Source: Plantago major (lineage: Eukaryota > Streptophyta > Magnoliopsida > Lamiales > Plantaginaceae). Taken from it: 64,000 bases of DNA. Shown here in pieces: positions 12,901 to 24,754 of this stretch. The position numbers and the translations under genes were made by a program. A model generated the notes under the pieces. It did no database searches. It was given only the letters and a program-made list of their open reading frames with translations, and was not told where the DNA came from. Position 1 is the first letter of the stretch. Every line of letters starts with the position of its first letter. Where the stretch lies: assembly GCA_026545765.1 (NCBI GenBank), contig CM048840.1, positions 4,113,265 through 4,177,264 of the forward strand, written 5' to 3'.

Positions 12901-14940
12901 TTTCCAAGGAAGTGGCACACAAATTGGTGCAAGCCTTGAAGCAGCGAGATGGTCGGACAAGATTGCGGATGGAATTCAAGCCGATCCGCCCGGACATTAC
13001 AATTTATTCCTTACGAACAAGAAGAGGTTAATGGGCGTAAGATCACTATTCTGAAGTGATTAATCTTGTATCGAAGGCGATGAGGAGGAAGAAATAGATG
13101 AGAATAACTTTGATGAACCTCCTCGACCATCACAAAAGGATGATGATGATATGACGGATGATGATGCCCTGCACTAGGAGCAGGAGGAATTCCACAAGGA
13201 AACAATGCCTCGGCTTTGAAAATCACTGCGAGAGGACATCACAGCAATCCCCTCCTCCATCTCCTCAGAAATCCACCCATCCTTCACAGCAATCCCAACA
13301 ACAAAAAGACACTACTGAACAAGTAGTTGAGCACTCTGAGGAAACAACTCAGAAGATATTAAATACTCGAGCAGTACTCAACTCGAACAAGCTGTTGGAA
13401 GAAGAGCAACAACTCCATCTTCAACTTGAAGAAGAGCTAGTTAAATCCGGAGATAAGCGCAATCAACTACAAGATCAATACTTACAAGAGGCGGTAGCTT
13501 ACTCGAGGTTAAAGAGCTCCGAATCTTGTAAATGCTATTGCTAAGGAATTGAATCTTGAAGAAGTACCTAAAGAAAAGCATGATGCTAAAGTGCATCACC
13601 CGAAAAGATATACCATCCTCCTCTCGAGAAAGGAAGAAGCCCATCTCTAAGATGGTTCTTTGGACTAGAAAATCTGAAAATGTCGAGAGGATGAAGATCA
13701 ACTTTGGTGAAGACTCGGATGATGAAGAAGACAAGACTTTGGCGACACACGCAATGAACACTTGACGGTTTCTCATCTTAAAGGAAGCTAATTGCTCGAA
13801 GTTTTCAACAAAAGCGAATGTCCACTCCCATGAATACATGAATAGATACCAAGTTTTGGCATATCTTAAAAAGGAGATGTCTTCACAAAACAAAGATGTA
13901 ATTGCCTCCGTCCCCTCAGAAATGAAGAAGTTCACAGAACTCATCACTCAGAGAACAACCAGTATGGTTATTGCTCAGAAGGATCTGGGAATGATAAGGG
14001 ACGATGATGTGTCATTAGCTGAAAAAGCTTTTCATGAGGCAAGTTAAAAGCAAATGCCATACTAGGCCCATTGGCAGAGCTCACTGATAAGGAAAATGGA
14101 CTTATCAAACAAAATCAGGAGCTCAAGGCTGAACTTCAGAAGTTGGTTACTGCCTACAACTACTTGCAAAAGAATTTTGAGTCTCTCTCTCAGATTCTTT
14201 TGTGGTACTTAGTCAGTCAACAATGACTAAGGGGGAAGAATTTGGATCTCAAGATCAGGGGGGGAAGGATAGAAGAAATCTAGAGTTGGTGCCGCTCAGA
14301 AAGGAAGAGGAAACAAGAAAACTTCCCAGCCACCACTTAGAATAAATGATCCCTCATCAAATCAAGCTGCTTTGCAAATAGTAGCTACTTCCCAGCAGCC
14401 AACTGAAGAAACTATAATGGTAACAAGGGCCATGGCAAAAAGACCTCCAAGGAGTACCAAGGCTCCAAGGAGAAGACAAGTAAGAGGGATTGATGAATCT
14501 TCTGAAGAAGAAGAAGGCCAAATCAAATCCCTGGGCAATGAAGAAGGATGCAAAAGTCTCACAAGAATTGATCTTGATGATGATGAAGAGACTGATGAAG
14601 ATGAAGCTCCTCTTCACAGAAAAAGGAAAATTGATAGCTGGCCCAGCCCATTTGCAAAGTCTTTAGCAGCTGGAACCCTATGAGTCCTTCTACTTAACTG
14701 AAGATCAATACAAGGGTGACATCAGATATCTGAAGATCATTTATGAATACTTCAAGCTATCAGATATCAGAATCGAGCATGCCTGGAAGTGGGGAAAGTA
14801 TCTGTGGGTCAAGAAATCCCACCAAAATCTACAAGGAAGTCTGTGGATTTGCCAGAGACACAGAAATGATTGTCAGAACTCTTCTCTATGACTACTCTGA
14901 TGATATCAAAAGATTTGGTGATAGGAAATTTGCAGATTGA
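9983..14940 (+). pseudogene. Extra 3' coding region of Sirevirus A, function unknown (broken)
   Basis: A reading frame opens at 9983 with MAPKHASSQKSQVTTST in the place where Sireviruses carry an additional gene, sometimes called env-like. Coding-looking stretches recur at 10120-10590, 12618-13030, 13160-13540 and 14370-14940. They include glutamine-rich coiled-coil-like segments near 13240-13480 and an acidic, basic-flanked stretch near 14440-14650 (ATRAMAKRPPRS, then ESSEEEEGQ). I see no convincing signal peptide or transmembrane pair, so calling it an envelope is not supported. A motif reminiscent of the plant transposon-protein domain of copy B is not obvious. The region is broken many times. 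Confidence 0.5.
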
Positions 14941-15301
14941 TCCATGGAGCTGTTTTGAAGACTTGAAGATTTTTGAAGACTTGAAGACTTGTCATTTAGA
15001 ATGTTCACTTGGAGCTTGGTAACTCATGTTGTTCTATTTGACTAAGTAGTTTCTGTGATTTTGCTGATTGATCTTTTCTGTTAAATCTTGAAAAAGTTAT
15101 CTGTAAGCTTTCTCTGTATCATATCTGATGAACTTACTCTCAGATATCATTTTATATATAAGATAACTTGTCAGCAGAGATCACACCTTGTGATTTGGTT
15201 GATGTTTACTTTCTGCACTTAAAAGATCATAAGAAATGATTAAGTGGTGGATTGTTTCCTCATCCATATTTGTAATAGGTCAGATAGTCATTGTTGACTG
15301 A

Positions 15302-15318
15302 TCAAAATGGGGAAAATT
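15302..15318 (+). other. Polypurine tract of Sirevirus A
   Basis: AAAATGGGGAAAA-type purine run immediately before the 3' LTR. Further G-rich purine tracts occur near 14228 and 14255, in keeping with the multiple polypurine tracts described for Sireviruses. Confidence 0.7.
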
Positions 15319-16914
15319 TGTTAGGAATATCTGTTTAGATTTTGATCAGCAACCTAATGACTTATCTTAGCTCAGAAAGGTGATTAGTACTCTTAGTTCA
15401 CTTGAACACTGTAAAAGAGGAAACTCACTAAGTATGATAGTCTAGCAAATCTTGTATAGGATGTTAGGTCTCGAAATGTAACTTTTATTTTCTGAAGAAG
15501 ACCAAGAAGAAGGCATCCAGCAGGAAAAGTTCAACGAATTTGATGATTTGAAGGCCGCAAGATTCTTTGAAGACAAGGGTTTTCGGATATACCTATGTCC
15601 GGATATCTTGAAGAAACAAGTGTTTGAAACACGTGTTGCAAAAGATATCCGAGAATAAAAGGTTTACGAGACGAGGAAAGTGCCCAGATATCTACACTCA
15701 GATACCTTGGACATAAAATATGCTTCTGAAAAAGAAACATATTATAACAAGTTGTTTAAACAAGTGGTATCTGGAGCTATGATGATCTCTGGAAAAGAAC
15801 GTGCAAAGCCTTAGAAAGCTTGCATAGTTCCGTTAACTCTGAGACAAAGTGTAATGCAATACATTAAATGCTGTGACGAAATGTACGAACAAAAGTCGTA
15901 ACCGAAGAAGAAGACAAACACTCTGATACTATACTCAGATATCAATAGTTTGAATTTATACTGAAAATTCATCTATAAATATCAACACTTAGACTGCACT
16001 CAAAATTCATCTATAAATATCAACACTTAGGCGCTTGACAAGACACCTGAACACCTTAGATCCGAACTTATCTGAATACTCACACAAGCTCTCAAGCAAA
16101 CTACTTACTTTCAAGCTTTCCGACCAAAGCTCTTGATTCTAAGTAGCACAAAAGTTCTAAGTGTCACGATCCTTAACGAGCATTGTTATCTGTGAAGGAG
16201 TTGAACTAAGATTTCATATCTGAGATTCATTCTCTGGAAAACTTACAATAGACTTGGGTCAGTCGAGAACAAGATACCAGACATTTAAAAGTGTATTAAG
16301 TATACTTAATTCATAGAGCTATTCTTAATAAGCGAATAAGTTATTTAAGAAGCTCACGACAAACAAACCTAAAACCAACACCTTAAGCGGCGTGGAGTAC
16401 ATGAAGTACTTAGTTTTGGAAACTAAGGAATAACTCAAGGTTATTGAGCACAGGAAGTACTTAGTTTGGGAAACTAAGGAGCATTTCAAAAGGTTTACGA
16501 GTCTGAAGTACTTGGTGAAAGCCGGTAATAACTCAGGGGAACACTTGGTTGGGAACCTAGTGTATTTAGGAATCAAGAAAAGATATCGTAAGGTTACCTC
16601 ATTTATCTTAGTGGATTCTAGGTGCGAGAAAAGAAGTGGATTAATTGAAGGATTCATACGCCAGATACCACTATAAAAAGACTTGTGTTATTTACTCTCT
16701 GCAGCTTATTACTTGTTTTACTTATATTGCAAAGTACTTACACTTATCTTGCTGAACACGTGCACTTATCTTAGAAAAGTCTTTCACTCTCTGAAATTAA
16801 GTATCAGATATCTTCACAGATATCTGAGAAACTGTGCTTATCGACAAAAGTTTTAAAAGACTATTCACCCCCCCCCCCCCCCAGTCTTTTACTTTGCCGT
16901 TATCTGAACCAACA
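15319..16914 (+). repeat. 3' LTR of Sirevirus A
   Basis: 1596 bp, pairs with 1710-3322 over its full length, ends AACA before the GTGAA duplication. It shares the C homopolymer near 16868 and the GATATC words. Differences from the 5' LTR include many very short indels. Confidence 0.92.
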
Positions 16915-17580
16915 GTGAATCTGTCTGATTTTTTGCATACTTATTCTATGAGGCATGCTCTAGCCGTAAGGGAGCTTAAGTGGTTGTTTGTTCTACCGAG
17001 TAAAGAACAGTAAATGGAGAGATGAGCAAGGAAAACAGTTTTGAGCTAAGGTGGAGATTGTAGGATTTATAGCTCAAAATGAGTAACTAATTGATGGACG
17101 GTCAGGATTAATCTTGTGAGATATGTGGCTGAGATCAATTCAGCAGTTATTATTTGTTATGGTAGTTATAAGGAGGGAAAAGGAGGAAGCGAGCATGACT
17201 AATTCATTCCTCTTCTTCCGTTTTCTGCACTCATAACTCATTCTCTGCAACACAACAGTTGCAATATTCATCAAGAACGGTTGATCATCTGCGATTTCTG
17301 ATTATTCGTTTTGATTACAGCAATTCTGCAAGTTTCGCGTTTTATGGTGTTGTATCTTGTTTCTTCTGTAATCTATTAGATTGAAGAGTATAGATAGTTG
17401 ATTGAGCTTGATCTTTACGATTGATTGTAAGCTTGTAATCACACCATTGATATCAATATATTCCGAGCTCGTTTTCCCGTGGACGTAGGCTTATTTGAGC
17501 CGAACCACGTAATCGTTGTGTTGTTGCGTTTTGTTATTGATTGTTTGTAATTGAGTGAGATTGATTGTTGAAACTCAACA
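16915..17580 (+). mobile_element. 3' end and LTR of the outer copia element
   Basis: Resumes the outer element after the Sirevirus, starting with the GTGAA duplication. A purine tract GCTAAGGTGGAGAT at 17045-17058 is followed by a 522-bp LTR at 17059-17580 (TGTAGGATTT...CTCAACA). The LTR contains a CCGAACCACGTAATCG block near 17501, common in U5 of plant copia LTRs. The 5' LTR is outside the window, so target duplication and age cannot be read. Confidence 0.75.
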
Positions 17581-18375
17581 AAAGGAAGCTGACACAGTGA
17601 CATAAATAATCCATTTTAATTGAGGTGAATTTGAGTTGTTAAAATTTGTGTTTGCTATATAATTGAGATTTTATAGGGTTTTGAATGAGATGATAAATAT
17701 AATTGAGTTGGACTCAATTATCTATTTGAAACTAATTGCACTATTTCAATGGGCTGGCTCAATTAAAATGAAGATTGAAGTCTAAGCTAAACAGCCTGTT
17801 AGTGTCGGGAAATGGCACATAAATTAAAATTACTACTCCTATAAACATACTTTTTCGTGGCGATTGAGAACAATACATTTTAGAATATTATTCTTTTATT
17901 CTGTAACTTTTACATTGTTATAATATTAGTAATTTTTACAATTAATCATAATTTTACGTAGATATATATAAAATTGTACTAAGACGAATCAAATACTATA
18001 ATTTAGCGTGTGAACTTAATTTCTGGTAGCACAATATATAATATATACTTATGCACAATCACAGTGTACATTTAACACAACGGGATAGGAGGCCACTAAG
18101 ATGGAGCCCCATTCAAACAACTACTTATTACTTAACGCGATTCAACTCCCAAGTCCAACCTTACTTGGAATTTGAAACTTGAAACTTCAACTTTAAATTT
18201 CACCTTTAACCTTTTAAATCATCTAACTCATACTATCAGCTACAATTAGCTCGCCCAACGTATCATAGAACAAAGTGTGTCTTTCTTTTTGAACTTATCC
18301 ATAAAAACTCAAAAGTTAAGCGTGTTTCACCTAGAGCAAACTTGGGATGGTGACTAAGGCTACATTAAACATTGG
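17581..18375. other. Intergenic, no gene seen
   Basis: AT-rich sequence without supported reading frames or recognisable element ends. A short palindrome ATAATTGAGTTGGACTCAAT lies near 17698. Confidence 0.5.
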
Positions 18376-18378
18376 CTT

Positions 18379-18452
18379 CATTCGATTCGATTCGATTCAA
18401 TTCGATTCGATTCGATTCGATTCAATGTCTTGATTCGATTCGATTCATCAAA
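18379..18452. repeat. ATTCG-type microsatellite
   Basis: Runs of TTCGA/TTCAA pentamers. A second, degenerate copy of the same tract lies at 19494-19577. Confidence 0.85.
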
Positions 18453-18455
18453 TTC

Positions 18456-18492
18456 ATATTATTATTATTGTTGTTGTTGTTGTTGTTGTTAA

Positions 18493-18526
<34 letters not shown>

Positions 18527-18544
18527 GTTATTATTATTATATCA
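18456..18544. repeat. ATT/GTT trinucleotide microsatellite
   Basis: (ATT)n, then (GTT)n, then (ATT)n again directly after the ATTCG tract. The apparent leucine-rich reading frame over it is an artefact of the repeat. Confidence 0.9.
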
Positions 18545-18891
18545 TTTATTCTTTTACGTCTTTTGTACGAGGAAAATAAGAAAATTTATCCAATTGAGTT
18601 ATTTTCTAACTTTTTTTCTTTCTTTCTTTTTAATATGACTTTTAGTAGATCAATGAAATAAAGAGTATAGTTACAATTTGAATTACCCTTCTTTTCTACC
18701 GTAACATGTGAGTTAAGAGTGTGTATATATATATACACAATTTCTTAGGGTTTGAGGTTTTGGAAGTAAAATTCCGACTTTTGGAGGTAAAATTCTGACT
18801 TTTGGTTTCATTAGGGTTTGGGGTTTTGGAGGTAAAATTCTGATATTTTGAAAGTAAAATTAAACCACTAAACATCAATTTTTAATCAAAT

Positions 18892-18966
18892 ATACTTTCG
18901 GTCCATTATTAACTTTCTAAGGAGATTTTTTCCCAAACTTAAATCGTAAATTACTTGCAAATTACA
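18892..18966. mobile_element. Half of a Stowaway-like MITE
   Basis: TTTCGGTCCATTATTAACTT followed by TAAATTACTTGCAAATTAC matches in order the left arm of the complete element at 49478-49706. Just upstream (18765-18860) a GGAGGTAAAATTCTGA word is repeated about three times. Confidence 0.5.
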
Positions 18967-19259
18967 AAAAAAAAAGTATAAAACAAAGTTACGTTAATCA
19001 AATATACTTAATTTTTTTCATAAAAGTTGAAATATGAGTATTGGGACACGAAAGTTGAAGAAGTAGTTTGAAAAATGGAACAAGGCTGGAGGTTCTGGAC
19101 AAGAAAGAGTGTTGATGTAAAGTTGTTGGCACGAGCTTGTGCATGGTTTATGGACTAGTGATTTTGGTTAAGCTTTTAATTATTTTATTTGCTGAACATT
19201 GTCCATGCTCTTGTAAACGTTTTCAAGTTGTAATAAATTTAACCGATTCAAAAAAAAAC

Positions 19260-19430
19260 TAGATAAAGACAGTTTGTACGACGATTAAAATTCGGTTTTA
19301 ATCGAGTTATCATTCTCATATTGTTTTTACGGTTGGTTTTAAAGTTTGTTATACAATAATAAATAAAAAGGTAAAGTGACAGAAAAAGAGTAGGAATAGT
19401 GTGAGAAAGATGACAAAAATAATATGTTTT
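19260..19430 (+). mobile_element. MITE-like repeat, family also present at 53520-53700
   Basis: Contains GGTTTTAATCGAGTTATCATT and AGAAAAAGAGTAGGAATAG, which match in order the reverse complement of 53520-53700. Two diverged copies in one window argue for a dispersed repeat. Ends and target duplication are not clear. The sequence at 19090-19255 before it ends in an A run and could be a LINE 3' tail, but that is weak. Confidence 0.45.
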
Positions 19431-19577
19431 TTTTTATTGTAATTATATATACCATCATATAATTGTTATTATTATTACAAAATAATTTCTTCAACTCGAT
19501 TCGATTCGATTCAATTCGTTTGATTTGATTTAGTTCGATTCCATTCGATTCATTTCATTGATTCGATTCGATTCATA

Positions 19578-20790
19578 AAATTGCAGTTGAAGAGAACAGA
19601 GCCTAAATGAGAAGTCTCCTAGCGCACGCACAAGTGAGGACAAAGTGTGCGATCAAAGATTTGTGTTGGTACAATGGGATGAACATTTCAACCGGATTGC
19701 AGTCCATGAGTAACTGCGCCGGCCTAAAAAGTCGGACCTCAGCATACAGGGGATGGGGCGTTACACAATTTATATTAGTGTATGAATTTCCATGACGTAA
19801 ATAAAGTTATACATTTTACACTGAAGTATGTGAATATATATTCATCTAATTGTAATAATATGATGTTTTTCTTTTTTATCATTGAGGAAAAATTAAGTAT
19901 TCATTTACTGTGGACATAAGTTTTGCATATTCAAGTATAGGGGTGTGCGTTTTAAGGTTTATAATGGATATGTTAAATTTATAGCAATTTTTTTTATGTG
20001 AATAGCAATCACGTTTATATTAGTACAGATTGAAAAGTCAAAAGACAATCTTTTATAGTATAAATATGGTGTCATTTGAAAATTATAATTTTTGGTAAAA
20101 CTTCATTTTATGAAGTGAATTTAGAAAATATTAAATGGAGTATATGTAGTAATGATGTTAAACTATTCATGCCGTATACGGGAGTTCGGCTCGAACTGCT
20201 GCCAAGTCCGAGCTCAATTCGACTTGTTAATAAAACGAGTTATTTTTCGAGTTCGACTTATTTGGTCCGAACTTTTGTCGAGCCTGAAATGAACGTTACA
20301 TATAAAAATTACTTAACTGCTCATGATCGAGCTTTGTCGAGTATCAACGAGTTGAGCTATACTCGAGTCCATAACAAATTGTGCACTAAGTCAGGCTCAA
20401 GCTCGCCTTGAAAATATTATTGAATTCGTCGAGCTCAAACCTTAACGGACAGAGCCCTCAATAAGGCTCAACTCAGGTAACGTTTTGTGAGTTAACAGCG
20501 GACTTTTATAAGGTGAGGTTATAGAAGTCGTCTACCAGAACTAAGCACATACATGAGTGATCCATTGAATACTTCAAAATTAAAAGATGATCCATTGAAA
20601 ACTGGTTTGGATAGAATTGTTCAACGTAGAAAGCTGAACAAAATTTGGCCAATTATGTGACCAACAATAAACAACCAATCATACAAGTCCCAGTGGCCTC
20701 TTTCATTTCCATACACTCCTACTCAAATAGCAATACTAAACTATATAATTATGAAAGCAGGTATGTATCTTTTCTTTACTTTATACTATA
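19578..20790. other. Intergenic with CTCGA-rich repeat
   Basis: No supported gene. 20165-20450 is rich in CGAGCTC/CTCGAGT words, a composition seen again at 51925-52190 and typical of decayed dispersed repeats. Confidence 0.45.
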
Positions 20791-20792
20791 TC

Positions 20793-20803
20793 ATATATAT
20801 AAT
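20793..20803 (+). promoter_or_regulatory. Putative TATA box of the ADNT1-type gene
   Basis: ATATATATAAT about 125 bp before the start codon. The intervening sequence is CT/CA-rich (TCATCACCATCACAGCTC), as expected for a plant 5' leader. Confidence 0.5.
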
Positions 20804-20927
20804 TAATAATCATCACCATCACAGCTCTTCACTCACTCAAAACGCCGTCACTTGATAAACCACCTCCAATTCGTCTCAAAACTCTCCGCCGCCGATTCAA
20901 TTAGGGTTTCTGTATCCGATCGATCGA

Positions 20928-23900
20928 ATGGCGTCGGAGGATGTTAAGAGGACCGAATCTGCCGTTTCCAAGATTGTCAATTTGGCAGAGGAGGCTAAGC
21001 TCGCTAAGGAGGAGATTAAGCCTACCAAGTCTCAGGTCTACAGCATCTGCAAATCTCTCGTCGCTGGTGGTGTTGCTGGTGGACTGTAAGTGCTTTTTCT
21101 CTTTCCTTTATTTCTTGTGTATTTCTCTCTGATCGTTTTTAGGTTTAAATTTTTGATTTTTATGCTTTTTTGTGAATGATGAATGATCAGACCTGTAGTT
21201 ATGGTGATTGAATTCGATATGAGTCGTTGTTTCTTGTGATCGCTTTGGCTCATCCGATTGGACAAATGTAATGGAATGAGCATTTCATGTGAAAGTTTCG
21301 TTTTTTAAACCGTTAGAGGAGGATGGTGCACCGTTATGCATTATTAGGTTCTTTCTATTATTTGTATACCATGAAGCTATAAATTGAGTGAGGAGTATCT
21401 TGAAGAGTATGTATTTGATCTGATTCAGTGACGGAAGGGTGGAGGAGAGGGTTACTGTATTCTTGGACTGCGTTTAGGATTTTCATGAAATGAAGTGTTA
21501 ATAGTGATTGATGTGGATGATTTGATACTAGTATATCTGGGATTATTAATTTGTTCCGTCTCTACTGCAGGTCTCGAACTGCTGTTGCTCCACTGGAGCG
21601 ATTGAAAATCTTGCTTCAGGTTAGTTTTGTTCGAAGGTCTTCCTTTACATGTTACTTCCATCTATCACCATTTTGAAAAAGAAAAGGTGCAAACTTTGGG
21701 TCAGGGGAAAGAAATATACAAGAAAATTCGTATAATGAAAGTTTGCTTCATATTTGGTTTGCATATGAATGTGATCATTGAACCTGTCAAATCATTTTTA
21801 GCCTCCTTTTTTTTCTATGGCTGATATACTGCTCCGTCTCTGTTTCTCATTAATTACTTTGTGATAATTGTGATATGTTAGGTTCAAAATCCACATAACA
21901 TCAAGTACAATGGCACCATTCAAGGCTTGAAGTATATATGGAGAACTGAGGGCATTAGAGGATTATTCAAAGGCAATGGCACTAATTGTGCTCGCATAGT
22001 TCCAAATTCTGCGGTGAAGTTCTTCAGCTACGAGCAAGCATCCAAGTAATTACCACATACCAATTTGAATGTTCATTATATGTTTTGTGATACAAATTCT
22101 CATGCCAATTTATTAGTGTTACATTGGTGATTATACTCTTGTTTTTGCTTTAAGTAATAGTTACGTGGTCCTTTAAAAAAAATCTTGATGATCATACAAA
22201 TAATGGCAAATACTAGCTAATATGGTTCATCCTTTTGAATTGTTAGTTTGGCAGTGGTCAGGGTACATTGATTGCGATGATACTACAGTTGCAAGTGATT
22301 TCCTCCTAAAATTTCTGTTTTTTCAGCCAGTATTTTTATAAGAGCCCCTTCACTTGGTTATGCAGTGACATAGTAAACATATTGCAGAAATGGGATTAGT
22401 TCGCAAATAGATGAGAACACAACTACTTAAACCCATTTTTTAAAGTGTAGTAAATCAAACAACTTAAACCCATATACTTAAATCAAACTGTTCCAAATTC
22501 TTAGATGTACCGAGTACTGACTTGGTTTGGTGTGGTTCCGGATATGCCTAACAGGTCATGGGACCCAGACATATTCTTTTTTTTTTTAATGGGTTTGGTT
22601 TATCTTAACCCTACCCATTAGCATGCCTGCTTATATTTCTTTCTCAAGATCATATTCTTTTAAAAATTATATTTCACTAATTTGAGATTCTATTTTTCCT
22701 TGTATTAACAGGGGCATATTATATATGTATCAGCAGCAAACTGGCGATGGTATGTCTTTATTGGTATATAGTCGATGTACACAAATCCCTTTTTCTCCTT
22801 TAAAGATTTGCGCCTTAAAAGTTTTGACTTAACAGTTGCAAATTTTCTTCACTGTATTCATGTTGTTCGCTGCCAATAGCTTTGGCTGTTTAGATGTGTT
22901 GCTTCGATTGGGTTCGATATCCAGTCGTCAAGTGTCAACATAGTGTATGGGCATTCTTAAATGCATAAGATATTGAAGTCGCCGATTTATTAGAGGCCAT
23001 GTAGTGATATGGATATGCTCATGATGGCCATGTGGATTGGTTTAATTTGTTTTCCTGATGGCTGTTCCGATTAAAAGGGATCATCCTATTTGTGACTCCT
23101 TAATTAGTGACTTGAGGTCTGTTGTGTAAATGTTATATTTCTTAACCCAGATGTGGTTTCTTGTAGAGGACGCTCAACTAACGCCTTTGCTACGTCTTGG
23201 GGCGGGAGCTACTGCTGGAATTATTGCCATGTCTGCTACATACCCAATGGATATGGTTCGAGGAAGAATCACTGTGCAGGTATTATTGTGTCTCTGAGCA
23301 ATGTGATTTTAGTAGTGATTTTTCCAACCTCAAAAACTCATAATAGTTGCGTTTCTGCTCGATAATTCAGACAGAGAAGTCCCCCTTTCAATACAGAGGG
23401 ATGTTTCATGCTTTATCAACGGTGCTTCGTGAGGAAGGCTTCCGTGCTCTGTACAAGGGATGGCTTCCATCTGTCATTGGCGTTGTAAGTTCCTGAATGT
23501 TTCAACAAGAATACTAATGATATTGAAAATTGAAATACCAATAAAATTTTCACCAAACCTTAATTTTCTATAGCCATGTGTAATAAATAACATAGAAATA
23601 GGACTAGCAGTAATGGCATAAAATTTATCTGGTTTGCGTTTCCATTTATCATAGTTACGGGGAACATGCTTGTCATGAGGTGCGGTAATTATATACGAAG
23701 TTTACCTTGTTATTCACTAAAATAACTGCCCTATTATTTGTTTAGGTTTCATAGTTTTGAACAATGTTGTCCACAAGTGATACTGAAACTTATCCGGCCA
23801 GTGGCCACTCTATGTTTCATCTAGAAAGAATTACATGTGCTGCTTTTTCAGATGATATTATCATCGTGGTATCAGAGTGAAGCTCGTCTTTTGTCGCTTG

Positions 23901-24754
23901 AACTCATTATTTTATTTTTTTCTGCAGGTTCCTTACGTGGGTCTCAATTTTGCCGTGTACGAGTCTCTTAAAGATTGGTTGATTAAATCCAAAGCCTTCA
24001 ATCTTGTCGAGGACAATGAATTGGGTGTTGTTACAAGGCTTGCTTGTGGAGCTGCTGCAGGTACCGTCGGACAGACTGTTGCATACCCCCTCGATGTCAT
24101 TCGTAGAAGAATGCAGATGGTGGGGTGGAATCATGCTGCATCAGTTGTTGCTGGTGATGGGAGAACCAAGTCTCTTGAATATACTGGCATGGTTGATGCT
24201 TTCCGGAAGACTGTGAAACATGAAGGCTTCAGAGCATTATACAAGGGTTTGGTGCCCAATTCCGTGAAGGTCAGTCTCATATTGCATGCTGCATTAACTG
24301 TACTCTTTTGCTATTATATGCACTGGTACTGGGTTCGAACAAGCTGTGAAATGTGAAGTGCCAAAATGAAATGATTGTTCGAACACAGATTTTAAGAGAG
24401 TGGGTTTGGGGGGTGCATGGGTTTGCATGTATAGATCGTGAATTTATGGGGATTCAAAGCACTTTGGATTAAGGTTGTATGATCCAGTAGCTGATTCTAT
24501 CATTCAATGACAAATATCTGGTGCGGTCTACTTGTTCGTCACCAACTACCGATGTAGTTCTGTTTTGATGTATGCGAAGTCCTATTAAATATAATCTTTC
24601 GGGATTGGATTATTCTGATTTCATTTGTAAGATGAGAGTATAGCTAATGAACATTGTTCTTTTCGTTCAGGTTGTGCCCTCAATAGCCATTGCCTTTGTG
24701 ACATATGAGCAAGTGAAGGAGCTACTCGGAGTAGAGATTAGGATATCTGACTGA
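20928..24754 (+). CDS. ADNT1: Mitochondrial adenine nucleotide transporter ADNT1-type carrier
   Basis: Eight exons: 20928-21085, 21571-21619, 21882-22045, 22712-22749, 23167-23279, 23371-23484, 23928-24269 and 24671-24754. All have GT-AG borders and joining phases that keep one frame, giving 353 residues (Arabidopsis ADNT1 is about 352). The protein has the three-fold mitochondrial carrier repeat with signature motifs PLERLK (residues 60-65), PMDMVR (163-168) and PLDVIR (266-271). The third is followed by RRMQM, as in adenine-nucleotide carriers. The N-terminus MASEDVKRTES and C-terminus EIRISD are those of ADNT1. This family exchanges AMP and ADP/ATP across the inner mitochondrial membrane and serves energy supply in heterotrophic tissues; that is known of the family, not seen here. 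No broken sites. Orthology is inferred from remembered sequence, with high confidence. Confidence 0.95.

Larger units (their letters stand above)
1710..16914 (+). mobile_element. Sirevirus-type Ty1/copia LTR retrotransposon, copy A (15.2 kb)
   Basis: Two long LTRs (1710-3322 and 15319-16914) start TGTTAGG and end AACA. They are flanked by a perfect 5-bp target duplication GTGAA at 1705-1709 and 16915-16919. A primer-binding site complementary to initiator-Met tRNA follows the 5' LTR and a purine tract precedes the 3' LTR. Between them lie gag, protease, integrase, reverse transcriptase and RNase H in copia order, then about 6 kb of extra 3' sequence. Very long LTRs, large size and an extra 3' region are hallmarks of the Sirevirus (Maximus/SIRE) lineage. 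The element is complete end to end but its coding regions carry dozens of breaks. LTR divergence by eye is several per cent including many small indels, suggesting an insertion of a few million years at most. Confidence 0.92.

Noticed and set aside
9983-14940. Envelope gene in Sirevirus A
   Set aside because: Position fits the env-like slot of the lineage, but no signal peptide or membrane segment is visible.
18372-18638. 88-codon frame with a long leucine run
   Set aside because: Created by the ATTCG and ATT/GTT microsatellites.
20165-20450. CTCGA-rich stretch as a regulatory cluster for the ADNT1-type gene
   Set aside because: The same composition at 51925-52190, away from this gene, points to a dispersed repeat.
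23869-23879. GTGGTATCAGAGTGAAG inside an intron of the ADNT1-type gene, like a retrotransposon primer-binding site
   Set aside because: No LTR end precedes it and no internal retrotransposon sequence follows; a short chance match or unrecognisable remnant.
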